From Lithospermum erythrorhizon (taxonomy: Eukaryota > Streptophyta > Magnoliopsida > Boraginales > Boraginaceae), in contig JADFUC010000302.1 in assembly GCA_019722365.1 (NCBI GenBank), positions 37,744-101,743 of the forward strand: 64,000 nucleotides of DNA. The letters are read 5' to 3'. Below the pieces are notes generated by a model. That model was given only the letters and a program-made list of their open reading frames with translations. It ran no database searches and had not been told where the DNA came from. The translations under genes were made by a program, and so were the position numbers. Each line of letters starts with the position of its first letter. Position 1 is the stretch's first letter. Positions 1 to 10,579 of the stretch are shown piece by piece.

Positions 1-159
1 GTGGTCAAGTTGGTGTCATTGAGGGGATGTTGGGATTGGAAAGAGAATCTTGAAGTTGGGATCGCTTCAATGGGAGGTCGTGGATGATGAACTGGAAGGC
101 TGCTGCGAGAATGGTGTTTTTTTTGAAGATGGTGATCAGAAATATTTTCAAGTGGGAGG
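1..159 (+). mobile_element. 3' internal end of a copia element, next to an LTR
   Basis: This stretch is clearly related to 2534-2694, sharing the blocks GGTCGTGGATGATGAACT and GAAGATGGTGATC in the same order. In both places it runs straight into a purine-rich tract (AGTGGGAGG or AGTAGGAGA) and then TGTTGAAATG. That is the usual end of a copia internal region: a polypurine tract followed by the LTR start. Seeing this 3' internal end before the left LTR as well as before the right LTR implies that another copy, or part of one, lies upstream of the window. Confidence 0.7.
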
Positions 160-794
160 TGTTGAAATGTGAAAAATTTTTAGTTCTTGTCATTGACCTC
201 CGTCGTGAAGTGAGTGGTCACGATGGGCCGATCCAGGAGTAATTTGAGTGTATTCGGCGGAGGCACTTTAGAAAGTGACCTCCATAGTGAGTGTTGGTCA
301 CGATGAAATTCGCGATAAGCAATCTGAAGACCTAATTTGAGGCGGTTTTGGCTCCAATTCTTTCCTAATTTGAGTCTAACTAGGTTATATCTCTTTGCCT
401 ATAAATATAGGATGTTTCTATGAGTTCTAATTATCACACTAATACTAGAATAGAAAATAATCATCCTAGAATAATATTAGGTCCTTTATATTATTGAAGA
501 ATATAGTTTTGTCCTTGAAGAAGTTAGAGAAGTTTATCTTAGTTCTTAAGTAGACTTTGTGGATTTGAGATTTTGATGTAGAAAATACTCAACATAGATT
601 ATAGCTAGTGGTAGGGCTTGTAACGATCTTCTAGTTTATTAGTGGATGCGGCTGACAACATGGCGTATCTTCATATTGAGGGGGAACTTGTATAAAATTC
701 TTGGTAATACATTTTATTTCAGCACTTAAATTTTACATCGTTTTTATTGATTGCTTGAAACTCCGGAAGGGATTTAGGGTCTTAAATCCTAACA
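160..794 (+). repeat. copia LTR (left copy)
   Basis: The LTR begins with TGTTGAAATG directly after a polypurine tract and ends with CCTAACA just before a degenerate primer binding site. It is about 635 bp. A TATA box (TATAAATATA, 400-409) sits in a block almost identical to one in the right LTR (TAGGTTATA, CTCTTTGCCTATAAATATAGG, split here at the TATA). Many scattered substitutions and small indels separate the two LTRs, so the insertion is not recent. Confidence 0.75.
400..409 (+). promoter_or_regulatory. TATA box of the left copia LTR
   Basis: TATAAATATA lies in a block conserved with the right LTR, where the same word is at 2928-2937. Its position inside a copia LTR is that expected of the retroelement promoter. 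Activity cannot be judged from sequence. Confidence 0.5.
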
Positions 795-796
795 AT

Positions 797-811
797 TGAG
801 TATCGAGGCAG
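797..811 (+). other. degenerate primer binding site (initiator tRNA-Met type)
   Basis: TGAGTATCGAGGC, a few bases after the LTR end, resembles the common plant copia primer binding site TGGTATCAGAGC, with a few differences. Position and resemblance together support the call; the site is mutated. Confidence 0.45.
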
Positions 812-824
812 TGTAGCTTAGTTT

Positions 825-1560
825 GTGAGTTTAGAATCAATGGTACATAGCCGAAGAAATTGTGACACATCTTGTGAAAGTCGATGGAATCGATTTTTCA
901 CATTGGAAGATGTGTATGGAGGATTATGCATGCGGAAGAAATTTGAACAAACCACTGAGGGAGAAGCTTTGAGAAGATGGATGAAGATGAATGGATGGAA
1001 TTGGGCCAGGCGAGGTCTTGGGTGTGATCGAGACCATGTTTGTCAAGGCGTGGTGCTAATGTTGCTAAGAGACCACCACCAAAGGGGCGATAAAGGTTTA
1101 TACGTCTGTATGAGAAACCTTCTGCAAATAATAAGGTACTTCTCATGAAAAAACTGTTTCACCTTAAGATGTCAGAAAGTACACCCATAGCGAGACACCT
1201 TAATGATTTCAATAGCATTATTAATCAACTATCGACGGTAGATGTTAATGTTGATGATGAGATGCAAGGCCTGATTTTGTTGGCTTCGTTACCTGAAAGT
1301 TGGGAGCCAATGAGGCGGTTAGTAATTCTGTAGGTACTAACAAGGTTGAACTTAAGGTGGTTGTAGAGCGTATCCTGTCTGAGGAGATGCATTAAGCTAA
1401 ATGTAAGTGAAGGTGCTAAGGTTACGCATTAAGTGTAGGAAAAGGAAGAATGGGACACGAGAGGTTTTTGGAAATGATGGGAGATCACCGAGGTAAAAAT
1501 AGTCGATCTTGTGTCTTTGGGGTTGTGGCAAGGCGGGTCACATGAAGAAACCTTTGCCAA
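825..1560 (+). pseudogene. copia gag remnant with zinc knuckle
   Basis: Retroelement capsid gene. Conceptual translation in shifting frames gives the plant copia gag order: FDGIDFSHWKMCMEDY near 880-930, then LYEKPSANNKV near 1103-1135, then the UBN2-type block LKMSESTPIARHLNDFNSII at 1165-1224, followed by LILLASLPESWEPM near 1270-1313. A zinc-knuckle-like CxxCGxxGHxKK pattern follows near 1510-1550 (GCGKAGHMKK). The longest open pieces are 825-1148 and 1145-1333, and frameshifts and stops separate them. It cannot make a full gag protein. The family is Ty1/copia and the assignment is firm; the sub-lineage is not resolved. Confidence 0.8.
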
Positions 1561-2533
1561 AGCTAACGGTGATGCTCATGTTGTGTTGAGTGATTGATAG
1601 AGGCTTTGGTTTTATCGTGAATGCTTAAAAGTTGATTCTGGATAGTAGATTAAGGCTTCTTTCATACTTCGCATAATGAGAGATGTAATGGTGAATTATG
1701 TTTAAGGAATTGTAAAATTTGTTCATCTTCTTGATGGTGAGCAGTTGGATAATAGTAGGTATAGGATATGTAGATGCGAAGTTGTCGAATGATTCTTTTG
1801 GAAATTGACAAATGTGAACTATGTTCGAAGTCAAAGGAATAGTTTAATTTGGTGGTAATTTGGATGGTGATCGTTATCGAGACTACTTTAGAAGATGAGT
1901 AGCGGAAGGTTGTTCGGGGGAGCAATGGTAATAGCAAAAGGGCGAAGTCAGTGCTTTATGCTTGGTAGTTCTCGAAGAGGTTGAAGAGAGGATGCAAGGT
2001 GTAAGCGGGTGAAGATTCGACATGGGGTTTCTGAAGATGAAAGGATTGTCGTTGGTGAAGTGCATTGCAGGATGTGCTAAAGTTCACGGGAGATTACGAG
2101 GAGGCGTAAATGAAGATGCATTGAAGGTCGAAAAATACGGCCAGTATAATACTTCGTTTGAGTGATGATTTAGAGGATGAAGGAACTGCAGGGAAGGATG
2201 CAACGATTACGTGTTGCATGAATCATCTGAGTTAGCGGCGTGTTCAAAAGTCGCGGTGAGAGAGTATTCCCATCCTCTTGATTCTTCTCTAGCTGATGAA
2301 AGATGTTGATCCAAACATTGAGAATTGATAAATTGAATCCAAGGAAGTAGATGACGTGGAATGGGAAAGGTAGAAGAGACAAATTCATTGATGACCAATC
2401 AAACTTAGAGGTTTTCTAAGGTGCTGGTTGAAGATCATGAAAATCAAGAAGGCAAAGCGGGGAGCATGGAGATTGTCGGACAGAGGGAAAATCCAGCGGG
2501 GTAGAAGTAATGGCTATTCTAGATTCTCTTGGG
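1560..2533 (+). pseudogene. rest of copia internal region, decayed and internally deleted
   Basis: Near 1655-1680 the translation resembles the copia protease context (GFFHTSHNE, compare SGASFHTT in intact elements). After that only weak similarity is visible and no integrase or reverse transcriptase motif is present. The whole internal region between the LTRs is about 1.9 kb, much shorter than an autonomous copia, so most of pol has been deleted. No host gene was recognised here. Confidence 0.45.
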
Positions 2534-2694
2534 TAGTCAGGGTGGTATCATTCGGGGATGTTAAGGGATTGGAAAAGAAGATGCGAAGTTGGGATCGGCT
2601 TCGGTGGGAGGTCGTGGATGATGAACTTCGGGAAGGCTGGCTGAGAATGGGAGTTTTTGAAGATGGTGATCCGAAAATATCTTCAGTAGGAGAT
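2534..2694 (+). mobile_element. 3' internal end and polypurine tract of the copia element
   Basis: This matches positions 1-159 and ends with a purine-rich AGTAGGAGA directly before the right LTR start TGTTGAAATG. The match shows that the element boundary is real and gives the orientation (+). Confidence 0.65.
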
Positions 2695-3002
2695 TGTTGA
2701 AATGTAAAGGAATTTTGGTTGCGCTCATTGACCTCCATGGTAGTGGTAGTCACGATGGGTAATCACGATGGTATTGAGTGCTTATTCGCGGAGAGCACTG
2801 CATCGTGACCTCCATATGAAGTGTTAATTGCGATGGGGTCACTGATGGCGTGCGAAGACCTAATTTAGCGGTTTGGCGTCAATTCTTTCTCCCTAATTTG
2901 AGTCTAACTAGGTTATACCTCTTTGCCTATAAATATAGGATGTTTCTATAATTTTTATTTATCATACAAATACTAGGAGAATAATCGTATAGAATAATAT
3001 TG
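2695..3002 (+). repeat. copia LTR (right copy), truncated
   Basis: It shares the start TGTTGAAATGT, the block around GACCTCC and GGTCACGATG, and the TATA block (2928-2937) with the left LTR. Similarity stops at about AGAATAATATT (near 3001), which corresponds to position about 480 of the left copy. The last 300 bp of the LTR are missing, and the following bases belong to an exon of a different gene. Confidence 0.75.
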
Positions 3003-3008
3003 GAGTCT

Positions 3009-3126
3009 CTTCAGAATCAACACAAATAACTCCAACAGTATCCATCACACAGTCTTCTTCTGGGGCCATTAGTGTTAATGGTTGGAAAGAATGTCTATTT
3101 TCTTGTGAGGGATCGCCATCATTGCT
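3009..3126 (-). CDS. Taspase-like exon with the catalytic DTVG motif, 3' truncated
   Basis: It is open from an acceptor near 3127-3131 and encodes SNDGDPSQENRHSFQPLT, then MAPEEDCVMDTVGVICVDSE. The T of MDTVG is the expected autocleavage and catalytic residue. There is no GT donor at the end: the sequence changes within a few bases to the copia LTR. The exact acceptor (AG at 3127-3128 or 3129-3130) is a choice made to keep phase 0. Confidence 0.8.
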
Positions 3127-3144
3127 CTCTACAGCAAATAACAA

Positions 3145-4176
3145 ATATTATCTATTACAAGTTACAACAATTTGAAGAGAATGTGCAAAGTGCAAACATA
3201 TTGAAGTAAAATTGTTAACTAATGTAACAGTTAGAGTGACTGCTTCAAAGAAAGTATGAAATAATAATCTTCCAGCAAGAGTTACACGAGACCTCCTAGT
3301 GGAAGCTCGGGTCAGATACCACCAGACTATTAAGCCATCGGTTAGAGTAATTTAAGATTTCAAGAACCATGTTATAAAGTAATATTGTAGAAGCCTAGAA
3401 GGTACATGATTTCGCTGAAGGTTCATAAGAGGGTAAAGCTATTACAACTAGAATATATATTTATTGATTTATGCGAGTGAACTTGACAAAGTTAGTTCGT
3501 CTTACATCTGTAATACTTATTCTGAATATATATTTATTGATTTCTTATAGATCACGACAAGTACAATTGTAAGGTTTGTACCTTTTTACCCTATTGCATT
3601 ACATGATCTTTATTTCTGAATATTTTGAGATATCTAATAAATATATGTGAACAAGTATTTAGTCCAAATTCAATCAGAACTTTTGAAGGGGTCATCATAA
3701 GGAAGTATATGTATTAAAATAAAATTAACTCCGTGGAATATGTGACACCATGATTCTTGGCAAGGGACTACCACAATGATGGAATAGTATTGAGCCAATG
3801 TTTCCTTACCTATATGCATGGTAAATATTGGAAGAACTCTGAAACAAAGTTGTTATCATTTCATGAAATAATTTAACGTATGCATAAGCATCCTATTGAA
3901 GCAAATTATATTAACTAAATATTTTGAAGTTTTACATACTAGGTATTGTGGCCGTGTCTATCATGGTGGATGTGGGTGCCAGATCAGAAGCATCTCTCAC
4001 AGCTTTGGCTTCATCAAGCATTATTTTATACCTTCTCCACTGAGTTCTTGCCCTTTCTGTTACAAGCCACTATTTTCAATCACATGCACGACCCATGTAA
4101 ATTAACCTATCCCAAAGGAAATGGATAAAATAACGATCCTTGAAAAATTACATTATGTCAATTATCTGTAAGTTTG
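3145..4176. other. intron sequence of the Taspase-like gene, left part
   Basis: AT-rich, non-coding sequence between two exons of the broken gene and left of the Mutator-like element. No repeat family was recognised with confidence and no ORF looks coding. Confidence 0.4.
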
Positions 4177-4185
4177 TATATTAAA
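4177..4185 (+). repeat. target site duplication of the MULE (left)
   Basis: TATATTAAA, identical to 5571-5579 directly after the element. Nine bases is the Mutator-superfamily signature. Confidence 0.9.
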
Positions 4186-5570
4186 GGCTTATTTTCTTGA
4201 AGCCCCCTCTACTATGAGCAAGCTTTCAAATAAGGGATTTTACTTATATCTTTTCAAATGAGGGACTCAATTGTCTATCTTTTCAAATAACGGATTGAAC
4301 ATTACTATTTTTCAAATTGCCCCCTCGAATATCATTTTTAAAAAGGGTAAATTTGGAACTACTCATAAAATCATATTTTGGGACATATTTTATAGTAGAT
4401 AAAAATGTGGGTTACTTCTATAATAGATAAACATGTAAACTTACAAATATTAAATTAAACTTAATATAAAAAAAGGAACCCCTCTTCTCCTCCATAGCAC
4501 CCAACCCCCACCCCCACCTAAAACCATCACCACCATGCACAAAACTCTGCCTTCACCCCCTCCCACCAAACCCAATTACCCGAATGCCACTTTGGTTCAT
4601 CGAGATGAGGTCCATCAACCCAGCCACCCTCGACCCGACACCCACCCCATTCCCTATCCCTCAACTCAGACACAATGAATAATTCAATGACCATTTTTTG
4701 GCTATCGAAGGATTTCTCTGAAAACTAAATTCCAGCATCCAAGCTATCAAATTTCCCATGAATGAACAAATCAATGACCAAGTTAGCAAAACACATATCT
4801 CATCTCACAATCACCTTCTGTACCACCATTTTTTTTGTTCTTTTCTCTAAATCAAACAAATCATCTAGGTTGATAAAACCCAGATCAATGTCTTCACAAA
4901 GTTTCATCTTTTTGGCCATATCCAATGATAGCCAAACCCACCTACAAACTCCATCAAACCACCACGCTCCCTCTTCCCCTGCCAACCCAATCGCTGCCCA
5001 AATCTCCGAAATGAGCTTCTTTCCGCCTGTACCCCACAAGCCGCCGCCACCATCAACTCCAAACCAACAAATTTTCCCATCTCGTTTTTTTGCTGAAATC
5101 AAGATTGTAAAGTTCAAATTTGTAGGGTTGAGTTGTTGCATTCAAAGATGTTTTGTGTTGGGTTAGGTTTAGGGGTGTTGGAAAAGGGGGCGGTGGTGCT
5201 TCTATGTCGGATGGGTATGGGCGAGGTAGGGGTTAAGGTGAAGGTGGGGATGGGGATGGGGGGCTGTGGAGAAGATGGAGGGGCAAGGGTTTGTATTTAC
5301 AGTATTTATTAGTTTTAATATTTTTAAGTTTAATAAAAGTAACCCACAGAGTTATCTATTATAAAATTTATCCCCCAAATCTAATTCTAGGTGTAGTTTC
5401 GGATTTACCCTTTTTAAACATGAAATTCAAGGGGCAATTTGAAAAAATGAAAAAGTTCAATCCCTTATTTGAAAAGATAGACAATTGAGTTCCTCATTTG
5501 AAAAGATATAAAGTAGAGTTCCTTATTTGAAAGCTTGCTCATAGTAGAGGGGGCTTCAAGAAAATAAGCC
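4186..5570. mobile_element. non-autonomous Mutator-like element (MULE)
   Basis: The two ends are long imperfect terminal inverted repeats. The left end starts GGCTTATTTTCTTGAAGCCC and the right end is its reverse complement, ending AAAATAAGCC. Similarity extends roughly 240-280 bp from each end (about 4186-4460 and 5295-5570). A perfect 9-bp direct repeat, TATATTAAA, flanks the element at 4177-4185 and 5571-5579, which is the size made by Mutator transposases. No MULE transposase motif is present, so it is non-autonomous. The interior (about 4490-5280) is C-rich on the plus strand and different from the flanks; it may be captured host DNA (Pack-MULE) but no parent gene was identified. Confidence 0.88.
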
Positions 5571-5579
5571 TATATTAAA
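5571..5579 (+). repeat. target site duplication of the MULE (right)
   Basis: TATATTAAA, identical to the left copy at 4177-4185. Confidence 0.9.
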
Positions 5580-5751
5580 ATAGACCCACTTAGGAAATAA
5601 GACCTTCAGAAATAACTTTACGGGTAAATTTTCTATAAACTCATTATGAGCTTAGATAGGTTTCAAAGAAAATTTTCTTAAGCTGATAAATAAGGATATC
5701 AAAATGACTAATTGGATAAATTTGGATCGATAATAGTCATTAGACAGATAC

Positions 5752-5833
5752 CTCGTCAGAATCTGAGGTAGTTTCAGGCAGCGAAATCCCCTTAGAATAT
5801 GCCCATTTGCGAGCACCGTCTCCAACCAAGAAC
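5752..5833 (-). CDS. Taspase-like exon (FLVGDGARKWA)
   Basis: The exon starts after an acceptor ACATTAG and ends at GACGAG/GTATCT. It encodes FLVGDGARKWAYSKGISLPE and then TTSDSDE. FLVGxGAxRW is conserved in plant and animal Taspase proteins. Confidence 0.85.
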
Positions 5834-6024
5834 CTAATGTATACTAGCAATCAATACCCCAAAAATACATAGGCTATTGGAAGAAATAAAAAGGGTACCA
5901 GGACGTATAAGTGATTTTACTTCTCAACAATTAAAACAAATTAAAATAAATGTTATCAACAACAAGGAACCTCGAAAAGAGAACAGAATAACATCATGAA
6001 TGCCAACAAAAAGGAGTATCATAC

Positions 6025-6109
6025 ATGGGAGGTATTCGGCCCAAGAGTGGCGAACCCATGATCTGATCCTTAGTCAGCAATGCAGCAACTTCGATAGCAT
6101 TTCTGACAC
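6025..6109 (-). CDS. Taspase-like exon (GVRNAIEVAALL, GRIPP)
   Basis: The exon starts after an acceptor ending CCAG and ends at CCCAT/GTATGA. Its 85 bases carry GVRNAIEVAALLTKDQIMGS and then PLLGRIPPM. Both junctions keep the reading frame with the neighbouring exons. Confidence 0.85.
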
Positions 6110-6314
6110 CTGGTACACGGAACTTTACATGGAATGTAGATAATTAATTAAAACTAAAAGGATGCGCAATATTCTCAAACTGCAAAAGACAAAAGAAGGG
6201 AAGGTGGAAGTGGAACAAAATAAAACAAAAAACGAAACAAAGAGAGTAAGTACCCACTCTATGTTTGTCAGTCTGTTAAGAAAGAATTAGAGATTATCTC
6301 CGCGTTGCAGATAC

Positions 6315-6435
6315 CTGAAATAGCTCCAACAGCACCAAATGTGCTTGAATCACCATCCATTATACTAGCATCACACTCCACATGACCATCTTCGGTCAAG
6401 TTTGAACCCCGCCCCGCATTTGTACAAGGATCATC
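6315..6435 (-). CDS. Taspase-like exon (TNAG-GSNL, ECDASIMDG)
   Basis: The exon starts after an acceptor TTATAG and ends at CAG/GTATCT. It begins in phase 0 with DDPCTNAGRGSNL and ends one base into a glycine codon completed by the next exon. The TNAGxGSNL and ECDASIMDG words are hallmark sequence of the Taspase branch. Confidence 0.85.
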
Positions 6436-8518
6436 CTATAAGTTGTGATGTCAATTGACATATTTATTAGAAATTCCCCATGCAGATTCAAATAGTAACT
6501 CCATGCACTGTTTATATGATTCAAAAGAAGTTGCTCTCGCCTAATTAAACCCTCAATTTTAATGATGTACTCAAATTGTTAAATGGACAAACTCATCATT
6601 TGTGGTTGGTATGGTCCACAACAGCACATGGATATTATCAAACCATCAACATGATATTAGCTCTAGTTCTATTTTATCAGGCACACTCTTGTGATGAGAG
6701 ATATTGCCCATTTATTTGTTACAATGTAGTGGCTTAAACTGAAAGAGAATGGATTTTACATGTTTAGGTGTTCATGTGCAAAACTGTGTCCCTCTAAATC
6801 TCTACTAGGTTCATTTTTATCTTCAGAAGCAGCAAGAACCCACGAAGGCTTATGCATTGATTTATGACTGATAAGTTGTTTCCCCACTTATCCATATAAC
6901 TAATTTTTATCTTTAACAGAAACCAGAACTCATAGTCATGCATATCAATTCCATAATTTGATAAGTGTTTTCCATCAAATCTTCTCAATCCTAGATATTT
7001 ACACACAGTTTTACCATGGCACCTAAGGACTCCTAAGTGAGACATATCCAAATAAGGTCTCTCTTCAGTACCAGACTCCATTTATTACCATTTTGATCTT
7101 CTCATCGACTTTGTATATCAAATTGATGAAATTACAACATACTTTAACTGAAAAATCAGCAGATAACTAGAAGCTCACTTTAGTAATTACTCCATTAGCT
7201 CTCTCACAGAACTTTTTACTCTTTACAGAATGAAACATCTACTGTTTGTGGAACCAATAGCTCCAAAAGGCAATAATCAACATAAACATAATTTTAATAG
7301 AAACAAAAAAGAAATGGCATAATTAGTACTTTGCATACAGTCATACTGATATGCATATACTTCTTCCCACATTTGCTACATTTTCCTTATTTCAAGGTTT
7401 CTCAAACCGCCTATCTAGATTAATTCATAATCATACCCATCAATTCCAATTCATTTATTCGATAGTAATAATTCAAAACTTGACCATCAAAATGGAAGGA
7501 GGGTATATATACCAACGGACCTCAAGCACCAAATAGCGGCAGAACAGGATCAATACACCTACCAGGGCCCTATAATCCAACAAAAAGATTAATAAAATGA
7601 TAGTAATAGCTAACTCATTCATCATTCTAATAAAGAGAGATTTGACTCACCCCATTAAAATAATTCAAATATCAATTCATAGTCTAATCTTAATTACAAA
7701 ATTTTTGCTCTCAATATATAACATAGCGACATTTTTTCCAAGGTCCAGTGGGACCAATATTTATATTCTTTGGTTGTTGGGCATAGAGGAATATATCAAA
7801 TGATTCATTACACTTCTACGCTTTACGTTTTTCATAGTAGGAGCAAATAAGCCAGACAGACTTCACTGCATAAGCATGGAAATAGCAACCCTATTGTCAC
7901 AGTGTGTAAGTGCCGCATAAGAATAAAGGCATCTAGAATCAGTTTAATATTTATATTTTTTTGCATCAAATGAAATACCTAAGATTGTCACATTTTCGAC
8001 GAATGATTTGACTTTTTCAATTTTGAACTCGACAATTTTTAAATGCTATATATTCATTTCAAAAAAAAACATCAATATATAAGATTTTTCAACATACTTA
8101 TTATTAACTTAATAATTTTGATTCAAATAAAGCTTTTGAAAACGTCAATGAAATTTTGGATAATCTTTTACCATGAAAAGGCAAATGATAATTCTTTTAG
8201 GGATGGTAGTAGTAAATTTTGTATACAATTAAATATTACATAATATTTTCAAAACAATATCAAAGAAAATAAAGATTATACGCAATCCAATTTGTTAAAA
8301 AATCGAGATTTTGCAGCGATGCACCACAATAGTAATAGTCCTGTCACAAGTACTATCCAATATATAGTCAATTGTACAAAACTTTCTTTCATTACTTGGC
8401 AAACTGTTACAAATCGATACTGATCTTTGCCTATACTTTATCCCAATTTAAGAGGCATTAAATAAAGTTTAATTTTTGAGTTATCTAATATAGTGAGATA
8501 CAAATTTGTAGTGTGTAG
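6436..8518. other. no gene seen; AT-rich sequence upstream of the Taspase-like exons
   Basis: The missing first Taspase exon was looked for on the minus strand and not found. Short open frames, for example 6794-7081 on the minus strand, carry no recognised motif and have the composition of the surrounding non-coding DNA. Confidence 0.4.
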
Positions 8519-8742
8519 TACTCCCTCCATTCCATAATTGGCTAGCCAAAAACTATTTTGTTAAGGAGCTATGAAAAATTACTAGTATACTCTATATTAA
8601 TTAAAAGCAAACGAAATCATCAAATATATCAACTCAATAAAATACTTAAAAAACAAAAGCAAAAGCAACTATTAAGGGTAAAAATGAAAAAAATCAGATC
8701 ACATTGGAATTATAGACAATTAACTATTATGAAAAAGGAAGT
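8519..8742. mobile_element. probable Stowaway-type MITE
   Basis: Starts with TACTCCCTCCATTCCATAAT, the classic plant Stowaway end. The other end, read in reverse, is TACTTCCTTTTTCATAAT, a mutated inverted copy. The length, about 225 bp, and AT-rich interior fit the class. The right boundary is approximate. Confidence 0.5.
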
Positions 8743-8749
8743 ATCTAAT

Positions 8750-10320
8750 TGATATAAACTCTTAAGTTAAATGGATTGAAATTTATGACATTTGTATTTG
8801 AAAGGACTCAAGGCTGGAATATTTTAAAATTAAATTAAAGCATATTGGAGTGAATCTGTGAGACGCATTAAATATACTTTGAATAATATTAAACTTGATC
8901 TTTGATCACATAAATACATTATAATTCCGATTTGAGTGAACGATTTATGTTAAATGTAGTTATTATCTTCTGGTGAATTCATTTTCAAGTAAAAACAATT
9001 TTTTGTATCCAAAGGGAGATAAAATGAGAATATTATCCTCGATTTACCTAAATTTACCTCAAAACAAACGGACCATTAATATCAAAAGTGGGAAAACAAA
9101 AATGAAATGGAGATAGTAGTCTAAGTAGATGACATGTATAAAAAAAAGTTTGAGTTGAAAATTGAAAGAGGAAAGCACCTGAAAACCTTTGAAAGAATAT
9201 TGGAAGCTAAGCAAGCTCAAGTTTGGATGACTGAGTGGTTTTTCTCTATCGGAGTGGATATCCGGCCCTCACGTACCGCCAGTTGAAGGACCTCACAAGC
9301 TTCCTCAACAAAGAGTGTGTTGTAAAAACCTGATCTACATCTCCATAAATACATCAAAGTTTCTATATGTCAAATACCCAAAATTCGAATAAAAATACTC
9401 CAAATTTTGACCAAAATACCCAAACTTTTTAATACCATCACATCTACCATAAACCGGACCCAAAAACCATTACACGAACATCTGCAGTTTCATCTATCGT
9501 AATCAACCACCGGTTTGCCCGATACTCAAATCCATTATAGGTTTCATTTCTTTTCGGTCTAATTTTTTAATCTAATGCCCGGATCGATGACATCAATAGA
9601 CAATAGGTGAGTGAGTAATTAAATATGTTGTTCCAATATTAAGGTTATTTATAAAAGTAAATTGGTTTATTTATTGATTTAATATTATTGGTAATTGGGG
9701 GTTTTCAATTTAACACTTATTGTTTAAATGTTGGTCATACTAGGGATTGAAGTACTATTACTATTAATTTTTGAGGATTATGCCAAGATGATGTTAAAAA
9801 GGACGAATATCACTTTCACCTGTGCTGTTACTATTCTAAAGATCCACACCAAATTTCCTCATAATTTTCCCTAAACTAATTCCTTATATCACTTTTATCA
9901 AATTTACAGCTTACTTTTTTAATTTTTACACAAAACCAAATTTTACTATTTATACATTTCAACTAAATTACATTCTATACATTTTTTTAATTTTTCTAAC
10001 CCAATAAAAATCCAACTCTTTTTTTTTTAAAGATGAAAGATTAACAAAATATTTTGGCAGTTAGTAGGAGCTCCACACAATAAATTAAGTTCAAAGATGA
10101 ATATGTGTGTTTGAAAATGATAGGGAGATACAAGATCAAACCATTCATTGAGATATTTCCAAATATCAAAAAAAATGGATACTTAAAATTCAGGTCGTAA
10201 CACTGTATTTATATGTAGAATGTCTTATTAATTCGACATTAACGTGCAAACAAGCACATCTTCAAAGGTCATATTCACATAGAGTTGTTAAGGGACACAA
10301 CAATTTATAAATCGCTCGAT
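8750..10320. other. intergenic AT-rich sequence, no gene recognised
   Basis: No coding region was recognised. A less AT-rich patch at about 9217-9335 has short open frames on both strands (minus: EEACEVLQLAVREGR between splice-like sites) but no known motif and no linked exon. Confidence 0.35.
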
Positions 10321-10327
10321 TATATTT

Positions 10328-10514
10328 CAATTATATTTCGAAATATAATTTTATTTTATTTTATTTGGTTTTATTTCTATTTTATCCTCGTTCAATCAAA
10401 TATGAATTTGGCATGTAAGCTCTGTTTTATTTTAATAATTTTTCCCGAATCTATTCAATTTTATTTCGAAATATAATTTTATTTTATTTTATTTGGTTCT
10501 ACTTAGTTTTATCC
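10328..10514 (+). repeat. short duplicated AT-rich block
   Basis: The segment CGAAATATAATTTTATTTTA and its surroundings occur at 10328-10371 and again at 10456-10499, both followed shortly by TTTATCCTC. It is a local direct duplication of about 45-60 bp. Cause unknown. Confidence 0.6.
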
Positions 10515-10579
10515 TCAATACACTTTCTGTATCTATTTTAACCATATTGAAATTAATTTCGAGTCTGTGTACACCCACC

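Larger units (their letters stand above)
3009..6435 (-). pseudogene. threonine aspartase (Taspase-like) gene fragment, four exons
   Basis: Fragment of an asparaginase-2 (Ntn-hydrolase) family gene of the Taspase type, proteins that self-cleave before a catalytic threonine. Four minus-strand exons join in phase with GT-AG introns: 6315-6435 (TNAGRGSNLTEDGHVECDAS, then MDGDSSTFGAVGA), 6025-6109 (GVRNAIEVAALL to GSPLLGRIPP), 5752-5833 (FLVGDGARKWAYSKG) and 3009-3126 (DCVMDTVGVICVDSE). The last holds the conserved DTVG with the expected nucleophile threonine. The first exon, expected to carry an N-terminal HVGAGYH-type motif, was not found upstream. Everything after VDSE, including the expected SSGG substrate-binding segment, is missing because a truncated copia LTR starts there. 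A Mutator-like element fills the last intron. The family call is strong; the gene is very probably dead or a fragment. Confidence 0.85.

Noticed and set aside
4800..5166. Open frames of 113 and 134 codons inside the MULE as a captured gene
   Set aside because: No recognised protein family on either strand; kept only as a possible Pack-MULE lead.
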